A stretch of 64,000 bases of DNA from Cyclaneusma minus (GCA_037179335.1 JAKZHN010000006.1:434001-498000); one strand, 5' to 3'. Counted from the first letter of the stretch, positions 24,396-39,132 are shown. Program-made: numbers and translations. Notes: generated by a model not told the origin, from the letters alone.

Positions 24396-24589
24396 TGTAA
24401 CGGCCTTAGGCCGCACACTCCTTACTGTGCGGACCAAACACGTGACCGGACCAATTGTAGCTCCGGTCCTATTTATATATAAAGCTTTCCGGAGCTCCTT
24501 AGACTTTCTTTTCTTTTTTATAGCAATAAATAACTATTAATAGCGTTTTTTATTTGGCTTAGCCCGATAAGAAAATCTGAATTATAATA
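24396..24589 (+). repeat. LTR of element B, 5' copy
   Basis: Begins TGTAACGGCC and ends AATTATAATA; contains CACGTGAC and a TTTATATATAAAG TATA box. Aligns with 40998-41187. Confidence 0.87.
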
Positions 24590-26070
24590 GTTTTATTGCT
24601 ATTTTATTTTATAAACCGTTATTTAATATCCTGAAGATTTTTAATTTTATTAATGCATAATTAATTCCTAAGCCTACTTATATAAATTTGTAATATTGAA
24701 TTTTAAATGGTTATTTTTTCCCTAATCTATAATAAAAATCCGGCTTATGAATTTTTTGCCTTTAAAATTTGCGCAAAATTTATTTTAAATTTATTTTTAA
24801 ATAGAAATTACGGGAATAAAAAGCCTTTAATTATTTTAAAGCCTTTTAAATTTAAAAATAACAGTATTTAAAAGTTGAATCTATTAAGAACGGCAATAAT
24901 AATATATTTATTGCCGGAAAACGCATTTCGGATTTTTCTTTTAGCAATTAGCCTAATTTTAAAAATAAAATAAAATTCTTTATTTTAAAATAGAGTTTTT
25001 AATGCTTGCGCTTAAAAAAAGCGCTTTGCTTATAATAATAACGAGCTAAATAATAATAACAAGCTTTTTATTTTCCATTAAAAATTTAATAATTTGGCCA
25101 AGCAATTTAAAAAGGCTTTTAATAATATATTTATAAATTTTTAGAAATTAATTAATATTTAATATTAAAAGCCCTATTAATTTTATTGTTTTTTTTTCGG
25201 CCTTTAGCAATTAAATATAAATGCCAAAGATAAGCTTTGACGAAATTATTTCCGAATCCGGTAATAAATTCGGTATTAATATTAATATTAATAGATTCTT
25301 TTAATAATAAATTTGCTTAGCTTTTATAAAATTTATTCTATAATGCTTTTTTTTATTGTTTTGAAAAAAATCTCTAATTTTAAATTTAAAGCTTAATACA
25401 TTACTATTAAAAATAAGCTTGCTATTAATTATAATTATTTTCCCGATTTTTAATTTAAACTCGTTTATATTATTAGCTATATTAAAAAGGAAGCCAATTA
25501 TACCCTGCAATTAAAATATATTTTTGGAGCTAAAAATCCATTTATTTTTAAAAAAACATATAATTTCCTATAAGCTATTTTTAATTTATTAATTAGAAAA
25601 TTTAACGCCCGTTATTATTATATTAATTATATAATAAAAAGAAATATAAAAATTAAAAGTTTTTATTTTAATTTATACCGCAATATTTAATTAAAAAATT
25701 TATTCGATTTTAATATTTTGGCTAATTTATTTAATTGTTTTTTTTTTCAAATTAATAGTCATTATTGCTTTTATAATCTATTTTTGCTAGTTGTTTTAAA
25801 AAGAACCGTATATTTAATATCATAATACAATTGAAAGCATTATTATTAAAGATAAAATTTAATGCTTTTTAAATAATTAAAAACCCGGCTATAATAGCAA
25901 TAAGCATAAATAAAATAATAATAATAATAGCGGTAACACTAATAATAAACGCAATTTGAATAGCGGTAATAATGGCGGTAGCAAAGGCTATTAGGCATAT
26001 TAAAAAAATAAAAATTTATAAAAATCTAGTATTAAAAAAAATAAAAATAAAAACATATTTAAAAAAAGCT

Positions 26071-26112
26071 TGCTTTAAATGTTATTAAATTGGCTATATA
26101 AAATAAAATTAT
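26071..26112 (+). other. Decayed Gag zinc knuckle of element B
   Basis: 14 codons with CX2CX4HX4C spacing; the His and last Cys codons now read Tyr (CAY to TAY, TGY to TAY), plus stops from CAA/CGA-type codons: a direct RIP footprint. Confidence 0.7.
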
Positions 26113-28358
26113 TCGAATAATAAAATTTTAATAAAAAAAAAGAAAAAAGTAAGCTAAACTTAAATAGTCAAAAAAAGAAAGCGTATTTAATTTTAAAGCA
26201 GAAAATAATATTGCTTAAGAATTCTTTTTTTTAAATATTATTGCTAATTGTTTTATAAATATTATATTTATAAATTTTGGTAATATTATTAGCGGTAAAG
26301 GGTTTATAATTTTATGTATATTAGGAAATTGCAAATCTTTAATTTAATTTAATGTCTTTTTTAATAATAAAGCTTAAATATTATATTTTATAAATATTAA
26401 TATAGCTAAAAAGTTAATTATTATTATATATTTTATTTAATTTCTGAATAAATTTATTTCCGTTTAAAATTATAATAAAAGTAAAGAATTTCCTATATTG
26501 ATTTATATTTTTCTTAATCTAATGCTTAATAATTATAAATTTTTATATATCTTTTACTTAATTTCCAATTTTAAATTGCATAAATTTTTGCTTGGCTTTA
26601 AATAATAATAAAAAAATAAATATTGCTGGATTTTTATTATTATTATTTATTCTAGCCGGTATATTTTAAAAACGAAATAATTTATAGCTGCTAATTTTTA
26701 AAATTAAAAGCTTTTTTAAATCCGAAAGCCCAAAAAAAACCAAATGGAAAATCAAAGCGGCCTAATAAAATAAAAGCGCTTTAATATAATATACTAAATA
26801 AATTGATTACTATAGTATAAAATCTATTAATCGCTATAATATAGTATAATATATTATAATAAATTTCAAAAATTGCATTTATATATTAAATTGCAATTTG
26901 TAAAAGTTTTTCAAAAATAAATTAAAAATTAGCTTATATATTGCCTTTTTCCAAAATAAACTCCTAGCGCCAAAAAAATCAAATTTAAAAATATTTTGAA
27001 AGTTGATTTTAAAAACGCCCTTATTTTAAATATATATATATAATTTTTGCAAATAATATAGAATAAACTTTAAATAATTTTAAAGAAAAATAGCATTGTT
27101 ATTTTTATTTATTTTTTGCATAAAATTAATAAAAAGCTAAAGGCTAAAAAACTATTAAAAAAGCCGAAAATTAATAATAATATAACATTTTGAAAAAAGC
27201 TTTTTTTAAAGCTAAATAAAGCAGCGTATATTGTTTTCAACCAAATTTTAAATTGGCTGCTAAATTAAAAACTATATAATATAAAAATCAAATTAAAAAA
27301 ACCGGAAAGCAAATTATTTTATTTTCTATTTTATATTATATTGAAAAACTAGCTAAAGTTTATTTAAAAATATTTGCAAAATAATTTAACTAAAAGATTT
27401 ATGAAATTAATATTTTTTCCATTTGCCGCACCGGTACTTTTTATTAAAAAATCTAAAAAAAGGCTATATTTTTATATTGATTATTGAAAGCTTAGTAAAA
27501 TTACCAAAAAAGATTATTATTGATTTTTGTTATTTAAGGGAATTTTATTTAAATTTAGCAAAATTAAATATTTTATTAAAATTAATATTTAAGAAGCGTT
27601 TTGCGAAATCCGCATAAATATTGCTAGCCAAAAATATATAATGTTTTATATTAAATATGGAATTTATTAATATAAAATATTGCTATTTAAATTAATTAAT
27701 AAATTAATTATTTTTTAGCAATATATTAATAATATATTATTTAATTTATTAAATAAAATTTATATAGCTTTTATTAATAATATTTTTATTTATAATATAA
27801 ATTTTGCTTAATATAAAAGAAACCGTTTTAAAAATATTATATAGTCTGAAAAATTACAAAATTGCAAGCCGATATTACAAAATGCAAATTTTTATAATAG
27901 AAATTAAATATTTGAATTATATTATCTTTTTATGTAAAATTTGAATTAATTTAAAAAGGATAATGGCTATAAAAATTGGCAGCAACCAAAGAAGAAACGA
28001 ATTAAAAAACTCTAATTATTTCTAGGATTTTATGATTTTTATTGGATTTTTATTAAAGATTATAGCTAATTAATATAGCTTCTAAATTATTTAATTTGTA
28101 AAAATTATGTTTAAAAATAAATAAATAAATATTAAAAAGTATTTAACAAGCTTAAAAAAGCTTCATTATTAGCGCCGGCTTTTATTAGCTATATTTTTAA
28201 TTATAAATATAAGCTAAAAGTTAACGCATTAAATAGGGTTATTAGGAAATTGTTATTTTAAAAATATTTCAATAAATTTTAATATTTAGTTTTTTCTTTT
28301 TTTAAAATTATAAATAAGCATTAAATAAATTACGGAATTTACAATAAAAAGTTACTAG

Positions 28359-28363
28359 CTATT
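28359..28363. repeat. Target-site duplication of element C, left copy
   Basis: CTATT before the 5' LTR of C; repeated at 39133-39137 after the 3' LTR. Confidence 0.75.
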
Positions 28364-28578
28364 TATCACGGCTAGCTTAAAGGCAAGGCAGGGGTTAAGG
28401 TAAAGCGACGTTATAAACTGCAAGAGGAAATTTACAGCTTTGCAAAACCTTAAAAGCCTTGCAGGCTAGCGCAGAGCGCTAAGATTACGTGCTTGGCACG
28501 GGAGAGGGCTTGGGGCGCGTAGCGCGTGGCGCGTGCCCGAGGCACGTGCCTGAGGCATCTAAGGACAGTATTGTGACA
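28364..28578 (+). repeat. LTR of element C, 5' copy
   Basis: Begins TATCACGGC (from TGTCAC) and ends AGTATTGTGACA. Shares a long near-identical GC-rich block with 38922-39132 in the same orientation. Confidence 0.9.
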
Positions 28579-31500
28579 CTATTAATAAAAATGTTTTTAG
28601 CTTAAAATATAAAAAAGTTTACTATATTATTTGCTAGCTGGAAAAATATTATAAAATCCAATATAAAGTCGAGTTTAATTAAATTACCAGCAATTTTATT
28701 AATAAGGGAAAATAGTTTTGGAAAATTTTAAATCTGCTTTTCGATATATTAAAAAAAAGCTTTATTATTTTGGACAAGGTTAAAAAGGCCTAGCAATAAT
28801 TTTATACCCTAAAGCAAGGCAATATAATTATATGGCAAATTAGGCTTAATTTATTTTAAAGCTAAAAATAAATGGATTTTATATAAAATATTTAATTTTG
28901 CAGCCTATAATAAATAGATAAAGCATCTTTAAAATATTAGTAAATATAAAAATAAAAACATATATAAAACAAAAATACTAGCTTAATACCAACGCTGCCA
29001 AATATAATAATTTTAAATTGATTTTAAATAGATTTTAGCAAGCCGCTATTATAGCCGCAAATTATAATTATAATTATAATAATATTATAAATTTATTTGC
29101 TTTTTTTAAAATATTAATAAGATTATTGCAAATAATATAATTTGTGATTTTATTGCAAATTTCCTGAATATATTATTATAAACTATAGCAAGAAAAAGCA
29201 AGCCAATATTAAAAATAATTAAAAAAGCCGTAATAATAAATTTAAAAATTATAACAATAAATTTAAAGGCTATAATAACAAATACCAAGGCAATTAGGAT
29301 TATAATAATAGCTAAAAAATAATATAAAAATAATAGCCGTAAAAAATATTAAAACCGCTTTTATATTATAAATTAAAAAGATTATTATTAAAATAAAAAT
29401 TCAATTTAAATTTCTTTTACCGCTAATTATAATAATTAAAAGCTGGAAAATAGACTTTTTTAATTTAAATTGCAATTAAAAGAATTTATAAAATTAATTA
29501 TAAATTAATATAGCATTTTTATAGCTTTAATAGTTAAAAAATAATACATTATTAAGGCTATCATTTAATAGAAATTTCCAATTAAATTTGTTTTCTAAAT
29601 GCATAAGGTTTTTTATCATTTCTTTAATTAATAATAAATATTTTAAAACCGGCTTTATTAATTGGAATTTTATTAAAAATATTATCTGCTTTTATTTTAA
29701 TTTTTTAAATTAAAATAGCTAATATTAGCTAATAATAAGCTAGTGCCGTTAATTATAAAAATTACTATTAATAATTATATTAAACAAAATAGTTTTTTTA
29801 GTAATACTGTTTTTTACCTTAATAATTTTTGGATTTTTATAATTAAAATATTATAATTTTAGCATTAATTAAATAAAAAAAGCATTTTATTAAAAACATA
29901 AATATTACGCTAAAAAAGGGTTTCTTTTAAAAATAGCAATTATTTTAAAAAATCCAGTATCATTTTAAATTGGCTAAAAAATAGGCTAATTTTTATAATA
30001 CCATTTTTTATATTTTTCAGCCCGGCATTTTTTATATTATATGCTTTATTAATTATAAAAAATATAAATAAGAAATTAATATATTTAAAAATAAAAAATA
30101 TTTCTTTTAAAATTAACCAGAGTTTAATTTTAAAGCGGGATTTTTATATTAAAAACAGTCCAATTTTAAAAAAATTAGAAATAAAAGCTTGTATAATATG
30201 CAATAATTTTTTATTTTTTTTAATTTTGCTAAAAAAAATAGCTAATAAAATTTGCATTATTATTAGGAAAATAAAAGAGGCAGCATTTTTATTATTAAAT
30301 ATATTTATTTTTGCTTTTTAATTAATGTTAAATAATTATTAATTTAGGCCAAATATAAATAATATTAAAAAACATATTGCCATTAATTTTATTATATTTG
30401 CCCCTTAATAAAAACTCCAATATATAAAAGTTATTTAAAAAACTTAAATAATATTTTGAAGTTAAGAAAATTATATATATATAAAAAGGAATTTTTAAAA
30501 TTGCTAAATCTTATATAAAAAATATCTTTATTGGTTAAAAATATTTCAATAAGCTATGGTTTTTATTTTTATTAATATATAATAATTTTTCAGCCTTTTA
30601 TTATTTTAAAAAAAATATTTATAGCTTTTAAAATATAAATAAATTAAATAAAATAGTTCGAAAAGATATTGCTAAATTTATTAAAAAGAAACCTAATATA
30701 AGCAATAATTTTTTTTAAAATAAGCTAAATGCCTTTTTTTTAAAAAAAAAACCAATGAATTGCTTTTTAAACGATTTTAAAACCATAAAATTAAATTATT
30801 ATTTAAAAAAGAACCATTTTATTATAAAAACCAATTGTTTTTATTTAAAAAATTAAAAACAATTAAAAAATAGCTTAATAAGCAGCTTGTTTATAATTTT
30901 ATTTAAATATTAAAATTTAACTATATTATATTCCTAATACTAACTGCCAAATCAAAAAAAGGAATTAAAATTTATTAAAATTATAAAACTTTAAATAATA
31001 TTATTATTAAAAACCACTATTTTCTATTTTCAATTAAAAAAAATTAAACGCTATATATAAGGCCAAGACTTATATCAAATTTAATATTATTGCTGCATTT
31101 AATAAATTAAAAATAGCGAAAAAACATAAATAAAATAGCATTTCTTATTTATTTTGGCCTTTTTAAATTATTAATTATATCCTTCAATTTTGATAATGCT
31201 TTGGCGTCTTTTTAATATTATATTAATAATGTTTTATCTAATTATTTAAAATAATTCAAAAAAATACAGAAAATATATTGGGAAAATAATTTGCCGCTTA
31301 AAAGATATAGGCTTTTAAATTAATATTTTTAAATATAAATTTCAAATTATTTATATCAAATATCTGGGCCTTTATATTATATTAAATGGTATAAAAATAA
31401 ATTTAAATAAAGCTTTTGCTATTTTAAATTAAAAACCATTTATTTATATTTAAAGTTTAACAAAATTTATAAATTTTGCCAGTTTTTATTAAAGATTTAT

Positions 31501-33649
31501 TTAAATGTTTTTTTTAAAATAGCCAAGCTATTAAATAATTTAAATAAGCATTTATTTTAATTCCAATTTTGGCCTTTTTTAATTATAGCAAATATATAAT
31601 TTTGGAAATAAATGCCTTAAATTATATTTCAAAAAAAAAACTTTTGCCATATGAAAATAACGGTATTTTGCGCTTTATAGCTTATTTTTTAAAAATTTAT
31701 AATTTTATTAAATGAAATTATAAAATTTATAATAAGGAACTTTTGGCTATAATTAAATATTTGGAAAAACAAAAAATAAAAAATAAAAAATTGCTAAGAA
31801 AAACTAAATTTAAATTAATTATAATAATTTAAAATATTTTGAAATAATAAAATAGCTAAATTAAAAATAAATTCGGTAATTTAATTTGTTTTTAGCTTTA
31901 ATTTTAAAATTATTTATAGGATAAACTTTTAAGCAATTAAATTAAATATATTAAGCAGGCCTTTAAAAAACCAATTTTAATATATTAAAAATACGAAATT
32001 GCAATATAAATTAAAAATATTATTGCTAAAATTAAATTTTTTATTTAAAGCCTTATATAATTTAATAATAAAAAAATAAAATAGCCCTAATATTAATTTT
32101 AAATTTTAAAAGAAATTTTAAAACATTTATTAAAAAATTTATTCAATAAGCCTATAAAATATTAAATATTGCAATATTAATATTGGTGGCCTTAAAAAAG
32201 AAAGATTTTAAAGCCTGGCCAAAAAAAAAAAAAAAAAAAAATCCGATGTTTTTATTTTTAAAAGAAAAATTATATTAAAAAGCTTAAAAAAACAAATTGG
32301 GTATAAATATTTTTTAATATATTTAATTTGGCAATTTAAATTATTTATAGGCATTATTTAATAGCCTTAATTAAATATTTAAAAAAAATTAAAATTTTAG
32401 CCAATATTAGCCAATATTATTAATAGCCAAAAATATTAAAAACTATAGCCAAATATATCAAAAAGTATAAATTTTATAATAAAATTAAGGTATTTAAGTT
32501 ATTATTTTCAAAATATTTGCAATTTTTAATAATGCTATTTAAGGCCTAATTAAATATATCTACAAATTATATTATATCTTTATTTAAATATAAAACATAT
32601 AATTAAATATACCAATATATAATAATAATCATTTATAGGCTAATTAAAATAAAATACTTTATTTTTATAAAAGGCTTAAAAACTAAAAGATTGGCAAAAG
32701 ACTTTTCTTAGCAAATTTATTATATTTATAATATTTTTAATAATATTATTTTAAATAGAAAAACCCAATTTATTTTTTAGTTTTAAAAATATTTATTTAA
32801 ACAATTTAAAATCGGCCTAAAACCATCATTTTTATTTTATTTAAAAAAGAATAATTAAATAAAAAAGGCTAAATATATATTTAAAATAATATTTTTAAAG
32901 CGTTGTATTATTTATATAAAATAATTAAATAAATTGGTTATTTTTGGCAAAATTTGCTTTAAATAATCAAGTTTTTAAAATTATAAAAATTATACTATTT
33001 TTTGCAAATTATAAATATTACCTTTAAATAAAAATGGAATCTTTTTAGCCTTGCCTTTTAAATATATTAGCTATTTAAAAATAAGGTTTTTATAAAGCAA
33101 ATATAATAATAAATTATATAAAAAAAGTTAATTAAAAGCCCTGGCTTAGTAATTTATTAATAAATATAAAAAGATATAAATTAATATTATTTAAAAATTC
33201 CAGTATTTAAAAAAGGTCAATTGGTATATATTAATATTAAAAGTAGAAAAATAAGTTATTTTATAAAAAAAGAAATAATAAATAAGCCGGGCTTTAGCTA
33301 ATAAATAAAATTTATTAAAAGATATATAGCCTAAAGCTTTTAAAAAACATAATTCTTTTTAAGCCAAAACCAGAATTACAAGGCCTATTTAGCTAAAATA
33401 AAATTAATAAGGCAAAAAAAAACTATTAAAGGCCGAATATTAAAAAAAAAGGAAATTTAATAGTATTTTAAATATTTATAATTGAAATTTAAAACCAAAT
33501 TAACAATCTATATATTAAATTAAATAAAAAAATTATTGGCCAAATTAGCAGCCAAAAGCAAATTTATATAAATATAATAAATATTTGTAAAAATAGTATT
33601 AATGGTATTTAAATAAGCCCGGCCTATTAAAATTCCTAATTAAATAGGC

Positions 33650-33735
33650 CTTATAATATAGCAAAATTATAATATAGCCAATTGTTATAATATAGTTTAC
33701 CAATATAATATAGCCTATTAATATAATATAAGCTT
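33650..33735. repeat. Cluster of ATAATATAG-type short repeats
   Basis: Five copies of TATAATATAG-like words spaced about 20 bp apart. Similar clusters lie at 21585-21665 and 26770-26850. Confidence 0.45.
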
Positions 33736-33915
33736 TTAAAAAAGAAAGGCTATAAAAAATAATTTAGCATTTAAAACTATAATTAAAACAAAGAATTATA
33801 TAATTTCTATAAATAAAAATACAAATATTTTATAATTAAAAATTAAAAAATATTTAAAAATAAAAAACAATTTTTATCGTTATTTAGAATAAATAGCAAT
33901 TTAAATCGGAAATAT

Positions 33916-34096
33916 TATTATAATACTAATTTAGCCTTAGCCTTAAACACCTATATATAATCTTATATACCCTTCATGCCGTAAAACCAGGTAATAACCC
34001 TTATAGCTGCGCGCTAGCGCTAGAGAGCTTTTTCTTTTCAGCTTATAATACAAGTTTACCTTAACCCTTATTTGCGACCCTTGCCGCGCCGTGATA
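33916..34096 (-). repeat. LTR of inverted element D
   Basis: Read on the minus strand it begins TATCACGGC, shares GGGTTAAGGTAAA with the C LTR and ends TAGTATTATAATA. It is a diverged relative of the C LTR in opposite orientation. No convincing target duplication. Confidence 0.65.
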
Positions 34097-37000
34097 ATAA
34101 TTAAGTTTTAGATTTTTAATATTAATATAAATATATTAGCCAATTTTAAAAGCCAAAATTTTAAAATAATAAATATTCGCATTTTATTTATATCAATTAA
34201 TTAATTATTAAGCAAATATTTTAAATTAAATAAAAATTTATTTTATATAATTTGTCATAATATTAGCTTTATAAAAATTATATTTTTAAATTAAAATTAT
34301 ATTTAAAAGATAAGGCTAAAATAATTTTGTATTTATTTATAAATAAAATCCGTAATTGGCAAAAAATAGCATTATTTTTATAATTTTAAATATTTAATTA
34401 TTAAAAATAGATTTTTCTAATAATAACTAATTTACCCAATTATTTTGGCAAAGAATATAAAGCTTTTTAAATATTATTTTAAATAAGCATTAAATTGTTT
34501 AATTTGCTTATTTATTTTAGAATTAATCCGATTTTTAGCCTTTTAAATAAATGCATTTAAAATTGGAAAATAATTAAAACCTTTTATTTAAAATAATAAT
34601 AATAAAAATGCTACAAAAATAATACATTTTATTAATAATGGCCTTTGCAAGCTTTTTAGCTTTAAAGCCTATAATAAAAATAACATAATGCATTTTATTG
34701 AATTTATATACTATTATAATAATATATTAATAGCTGCAGCCATTTTTGATAGATTTAAGCGATAATATAATACAATTTATTAAAATATTTAATTAAGCTT
34801 TAAAGGGAATTAATAAAAATTGCAAAAATCCGGATAATAATAATTTGAAAATTTTATTTTAATATAAAATTTATATTTGTTAACGTATTTTGCAATATTT
34901 TAAATTATTTTATATTATTAATAATATTACTTAATACTTATTAAAAAAATTAGCTAGAATTATAAAATAATATTGATAAATAATTTAAATTGCCAAATTA
35001 AAAATATTAAAAAATATTTATATTTGGTTTTTTTAATATAATTTATTTATTTAAAATAAAAAATTGCAATATTTATTTTTTAAAGATTTAATGCAAATTT
35101 TTTAGCTAGGCTTTAAAAATTTTATTTTTTAAAACCGCCAATACCAATATTGCAATTTTTAAGTTTTTATATATTGTTTTAATAATTTTTTTAATTGGTT
35201 TTTTTAAATTTTATATTAAATTTAAAATTAATATTAAAGCAATTTTTTTAAAAAATTTATTATTAGATCTTTTCATGCTTTAAATAAAAATTTTAATTTT
35301 AATAATAAAAATTTCAATTTATATTGCAATCCTTTATTTTTAATATATTAAAATTGGTTTTTTAAATGCCTGATTAATATGTTTAATTTTATTGCCTAAA
35401 ATTCCAATTTATAAATAACTTTAACATTAAAGCTAGAAAAATATTTAAACCAATACATCTATCTTTAATTTAGCTACTTTATTCTTATAAGATATTTTAA
35501 ATTATTATAATTAATTTAAATTTAAATTTCTTTTTCATAGTTCTTAATTTTGAATTTTGAATTTTTTTAAATATTTAATAACAGCCAGGAACCTTTTATT
35601 ACAAACTTTATAATTGCATTTTATAAAATTATAAATTTTAAGAAAATAGGTTACGAATTAAAGAATTCCGTTATTTCTATATTAAAAAAGGATTTTTTAA
35701 AGCGTAATTTAAGGCATTTATTTCCAAAATTATCTATTTATTATAATTAAAAAAACCAGAATTGGGGCTAAGATAAAAGCCTATTTAAATTTATTAAAAG
35801 CATTTTATTAAGCTTTTTTTTAAATCTATTCTTTTTTAATTAAGTTATTTAATAGCTTGGCTATTTAAAATAATAATAATAAAGATTGGCAAATTTTATA
35901 AATTTTAATTTTTTTTAAATAGAAATTAGCAATTTCCAAATTATAATAGCAAATATTTTATTTGGGTTTATTTTTATATTATTTGGTATAATATAAAAAT
36001 ATCAATTTAAAAGCCGGTATTTTTTAAGCGGCGAATTATTTTCCAAATATATTTTTTATATTTTTTTAAATTATTTTAAAAAATTAAAACATTATTTAAA
36101 TAGACTATATATATTTTATTTCTTAAATTAAAAAAAATATTATTAATATAATATTAAAATAAAATTAAAATATTACAAAGTTTAAAGGGCATAATTAATA
36201 ATTTAAATAATTTAAAACGAATAATAAATGCTTTTTTTGGTATTTTTAATTTATTAAATATTGCAATAATATTAAATTTAATATACATTTTAGCCTTATA
36301 TATAATTTGTTTTATAATTAATAATCAAAAATAGCAATTTTTAATAATAATATTATTTAATTTTTTATAATTTTCATAATTTTTGCTTTTTTAATTTAGC
36401 GGCTAATATTAATAATACAATATATTTGAATTTGAATTTTTAAATAAATTTATAAAAAAACTGCTTATTAAGCTATCTTTTAATATATTTTAATTTCTTT
36501 AATAAAAAAAACTAATTTTTATTATATAATAATTTTGTGCCAAATAATAATTTAATTTCATAATTTGATAATTATTTAGAAAATAATTTATTGGCTTTTT
36601 TTTAAAAAAAGGTATTTAATATATCATAAAGCTATTTAAAAAGCTTATTTTAAATCTTTTTATTATTTAGGCTAGGCTTTTCCTTTATAAATTTAGCATT
36701 TTGTTTTTTATAGTCTTGCTTAATTTATTTATATTTTAAAAATTATAAATTTTTGCTTAAAGAAATAAAAAGCTAAAAAATTATTATAAACAAGTAAAAC
36801 TAAAAAGCATAGCTTATTTAGATATTTTTATACCAAATTTCATAATTTTAAAAGCTTTTTCTGCCAAATGCATAACTTTTTTAATTTTAAAATATCATTT
36901 AGCTTTTTTTAAATAAGTTTTATATATTAAACCCTTTTTTAGCAAATAAATATAATAAAATTAATTATGAAACTTATTTTAATATACTTTATATTTAGCT

Positions 37001-38171
37001 TAAATTAATAATTTTTTAATATTGGTTAAAAAATATAAATAGGGGTATTTAATAATAAAAATGCTGTGTTTTCTATTTTTTTTAATAATAATACAAATTT
37101 TATTTATTATTCTTTTGGTATGACATAAAAATTGAAAAAAGGTTATTATATATTATGCGAATTTTAATTTTAAATCCATTTAAATTCGATTTTCTTTTTA
37201 TAATAAATAAAATATAAAATATTGTAGAAAATATAAAATATTGTAGAAAATATAAAATATATTAATATAAATATAGAAAATATTATTTTAAAAAATGGCT
37301 TTTTTCCGGACTTTTTTAATAAAATATTATCAAAAACAAATAGCTTTTTAAAAGATATATTTTAATATAATAGTTTTGCTTTTAATAAAGTATTTTTTTA
37401 GCTTAATTAATAGCTAAATTATAAACTTTTAGCTACAAAAACTTAAAAATAATTGGTATTATTTGAAAAAAGTTAATAAAAAAAACCCCGTTTTTTAAAA
37501 TAATTTTAAATGGCAATTTTAATTATTAATATTTAAATAATTAAAAAACAAAGTTTTTTATGTGCTAGGGCTAATGGCCTAGGCTAAAAAAGATTTAATA
37601 AAAATAAATTATATGTTTTAGCAAGTATTTTATTAATAAAACCAATATTAGAATATTTGTTATTAATTAAGATTTTATAAATAAATTTATATATTTAAGT
37701 TTTTTTTAAAAAACAATTATAAGCTGTAAAGCTATAAAAATATTATATTAATTAATGATGTATTTTCTAATACTTTTTAGCTATAATTTTAGCTAAAACA
37801 TTATTATTTTCCAGCTAAAAAATATTTATTTTAGCCGAATTTAAAAAAAAGAGAAAATGTATTTCAAATTTCTAAATTAAAAAAAAAAATAGCAAAATAT
37901 TTTTTAAATGCTATTTTAGCTAATTTGGCTATAAATACTGCTTTTGCCAATTTTTTTATTTTCCTACAATTAAATGCTGGTTCTTTTTAAATTCGTTCTG
38001 TTTTTGGCTATTAAATTTTTCCCGATCTTTTTGATATTTTGTTTATTTAAATTCGGAATTTCCAAAATTAGGTATAAATGAAAATTTATTTTAAAAATGG
38101 TTATTTTTATAATAATTGCTAAAAATAAAGCCATTGGCTATATTTCTCGCATTTATAGCCAGTCTTTTAAT

Positions 38172-38213
38172 GCATTTATAATTTTGGTATTTGGGTTTTT
38201 TACAATAAAAGCA
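38172..38213 (-). other. Decayed Gag zinc knuckle of element D
   Basis: Exact CX2CX4HX4C spacing over 14 codons, with the His codon now Tyr. Confidence 0.7.
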
Positions 38214-38921
38214 AAAATTATATTTATAATAATATTTTTATTATCAGGCTTTAAAAATGCCTCAATTGCAATAAATAGAATATTTAAAATTATAAAATTA
38301 TTTTAATTAAAATATTTCTAAATTTAATTGGCGGAAATTAAAATAGATTCTTTAAATTAATTATTGCTATTATTATTATTAGTGCCTTTTTTCTTTAATT
38401 TATTAAATTTAAAGGCCTTGCTAATTATAATTTGCAATTTTTTAATATAATTCTTTTTTAAACAATTGGCTAAATAAATTATTTATAGCTTTATTAATAT
38501 TATATTTATAGCTTTATTAATATTATATATAAAGGTTTTTAAATAAATATAATTCTTAATTATAATATTAATAAAAAACAAATTTAAAAAAATAATGGCG
38601 TCGGAATTAATATTTTTTTATTTTTTATTAGCAAGTTATTTAAAGGCGATTTTAAAATATAAAAGTTTTATAATTTTAAATTGCTTAATTATTGCATTTA
38701 TAATAGCTGCGGCAATTATAATTATAATACAAATTTTTTCATTTAAAAATTATAGGATTTTTTAAATTATAAGGCTTGGGACAAAACTATATTAAATACG
38801 CAAAATTTGGGGCTGAATTTAAAAATTATATAATTTTAAACTGCCGTGTTTTTATAAATAAAAAGCTGTGATTATTTTAAAAAAAAAATAGATTAGATAG
38901 TAAAAACCGCTTATAAATTAT

Positions 38922-39132
38922 TATAATAGCTTAAAAGCAAAATAGGGGTTAAAATAAAACAATATTGTAAATTGCAAAAGGAAATTTACAGCTTTGCAAA
39001 ACCTTAAAAGCCTTGCAGGCTAGCGCAAAGCGCTAAAATTACATGCCTAGCACGGGAGAGGGCTCGGGGCGTATGGCGCGTGGCGCGTGCCCGAGGCACG
39101 TGCCTGAGGCACCTAAATTCAGTATTATAACA
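38922..39132 (+). repeat. LTR of element C, 3' copy
   Basis: Begins TATAATAGC and ends AGTATTATAACA; partner of 28364-28578. Followed by CTATT. Confidence 0.9.

Larger units (their letters stand above)
24396..28363 (+). mobile_element. Element B (Ty3/gypsy-type LTR retrotransposon), 5' portion
   Basis: Gag zinc knuckle at 26071-26112 (CFKC then a Tyr where His is expected and Tyr for the last Cys, spacing CX2CX4HX4C). Reverse transcriptase at about 27440-27830 includes a YGIYxYK stretch and QYINNILFNLLNKIYIAFINN. In the last motif Asp-to-Asn changes have converted the FIDD/YLDD catalytic pair. RNase H follows (NYGIYNKKLLAI), where element C interrupts it at 28364. Order gag-PR-RT-RNaseH is gypsy-like. 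With C removed the element is about 6.0 kb. Confidence 0.85.
33916..38921 (-). mobile_element. Element D, inverted gypsy-type element related to C (right limit uncertain)
   Basis: Minus-strand Gag zinc knuckle at 38172-38213 (CFYCKKPKYQNYKC, His changed to Tyr). Minus-strand pol DNA around 36.47-36.96 kb is recognisably similar to the plus-strand pol of C at 30.66-30.90 kb. The LTR at 33916-34096 is placed as its 3' LTR. A 5' LTR was not found near 38.3-38.9 kb, so it may be truncated there. Confidence 0.6.
28364..39132 (+). mobile_element. Element C (Ty3/gypsy-type LTR retrotransposon) with an internal insertion
   Basis: Plus-strand pol remains: reverse transcriptase about 30.69-31.56 kb (HxxKIKL stretch, QNYKTLNNIIIK, then the thumb-region YLGLYIILNGIKIN). 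RNase H/integrase remains reach about 33.4 kb, including FKKGQLVYIN, the integrase C-terminal type. The span (10.8 kb) is too long for one gypsy element; subtracting inverted element D leaves about 6 kb. It sits in the RNase H region of B. Confidence 0.82.

Noticed and set aside
28364..28578. Solo LTR with its own CTATT duplication on both sides
   Set aside because: CTATT does follow at 28579, but the RNase H frame of B continues after 39137, not after 28583, so 28364-39132 is one insertion.
38097..38306. 69-codon plus frame
   Set aside because: Antisense shadow of the minus-strand zinc-knuckle region of element D.
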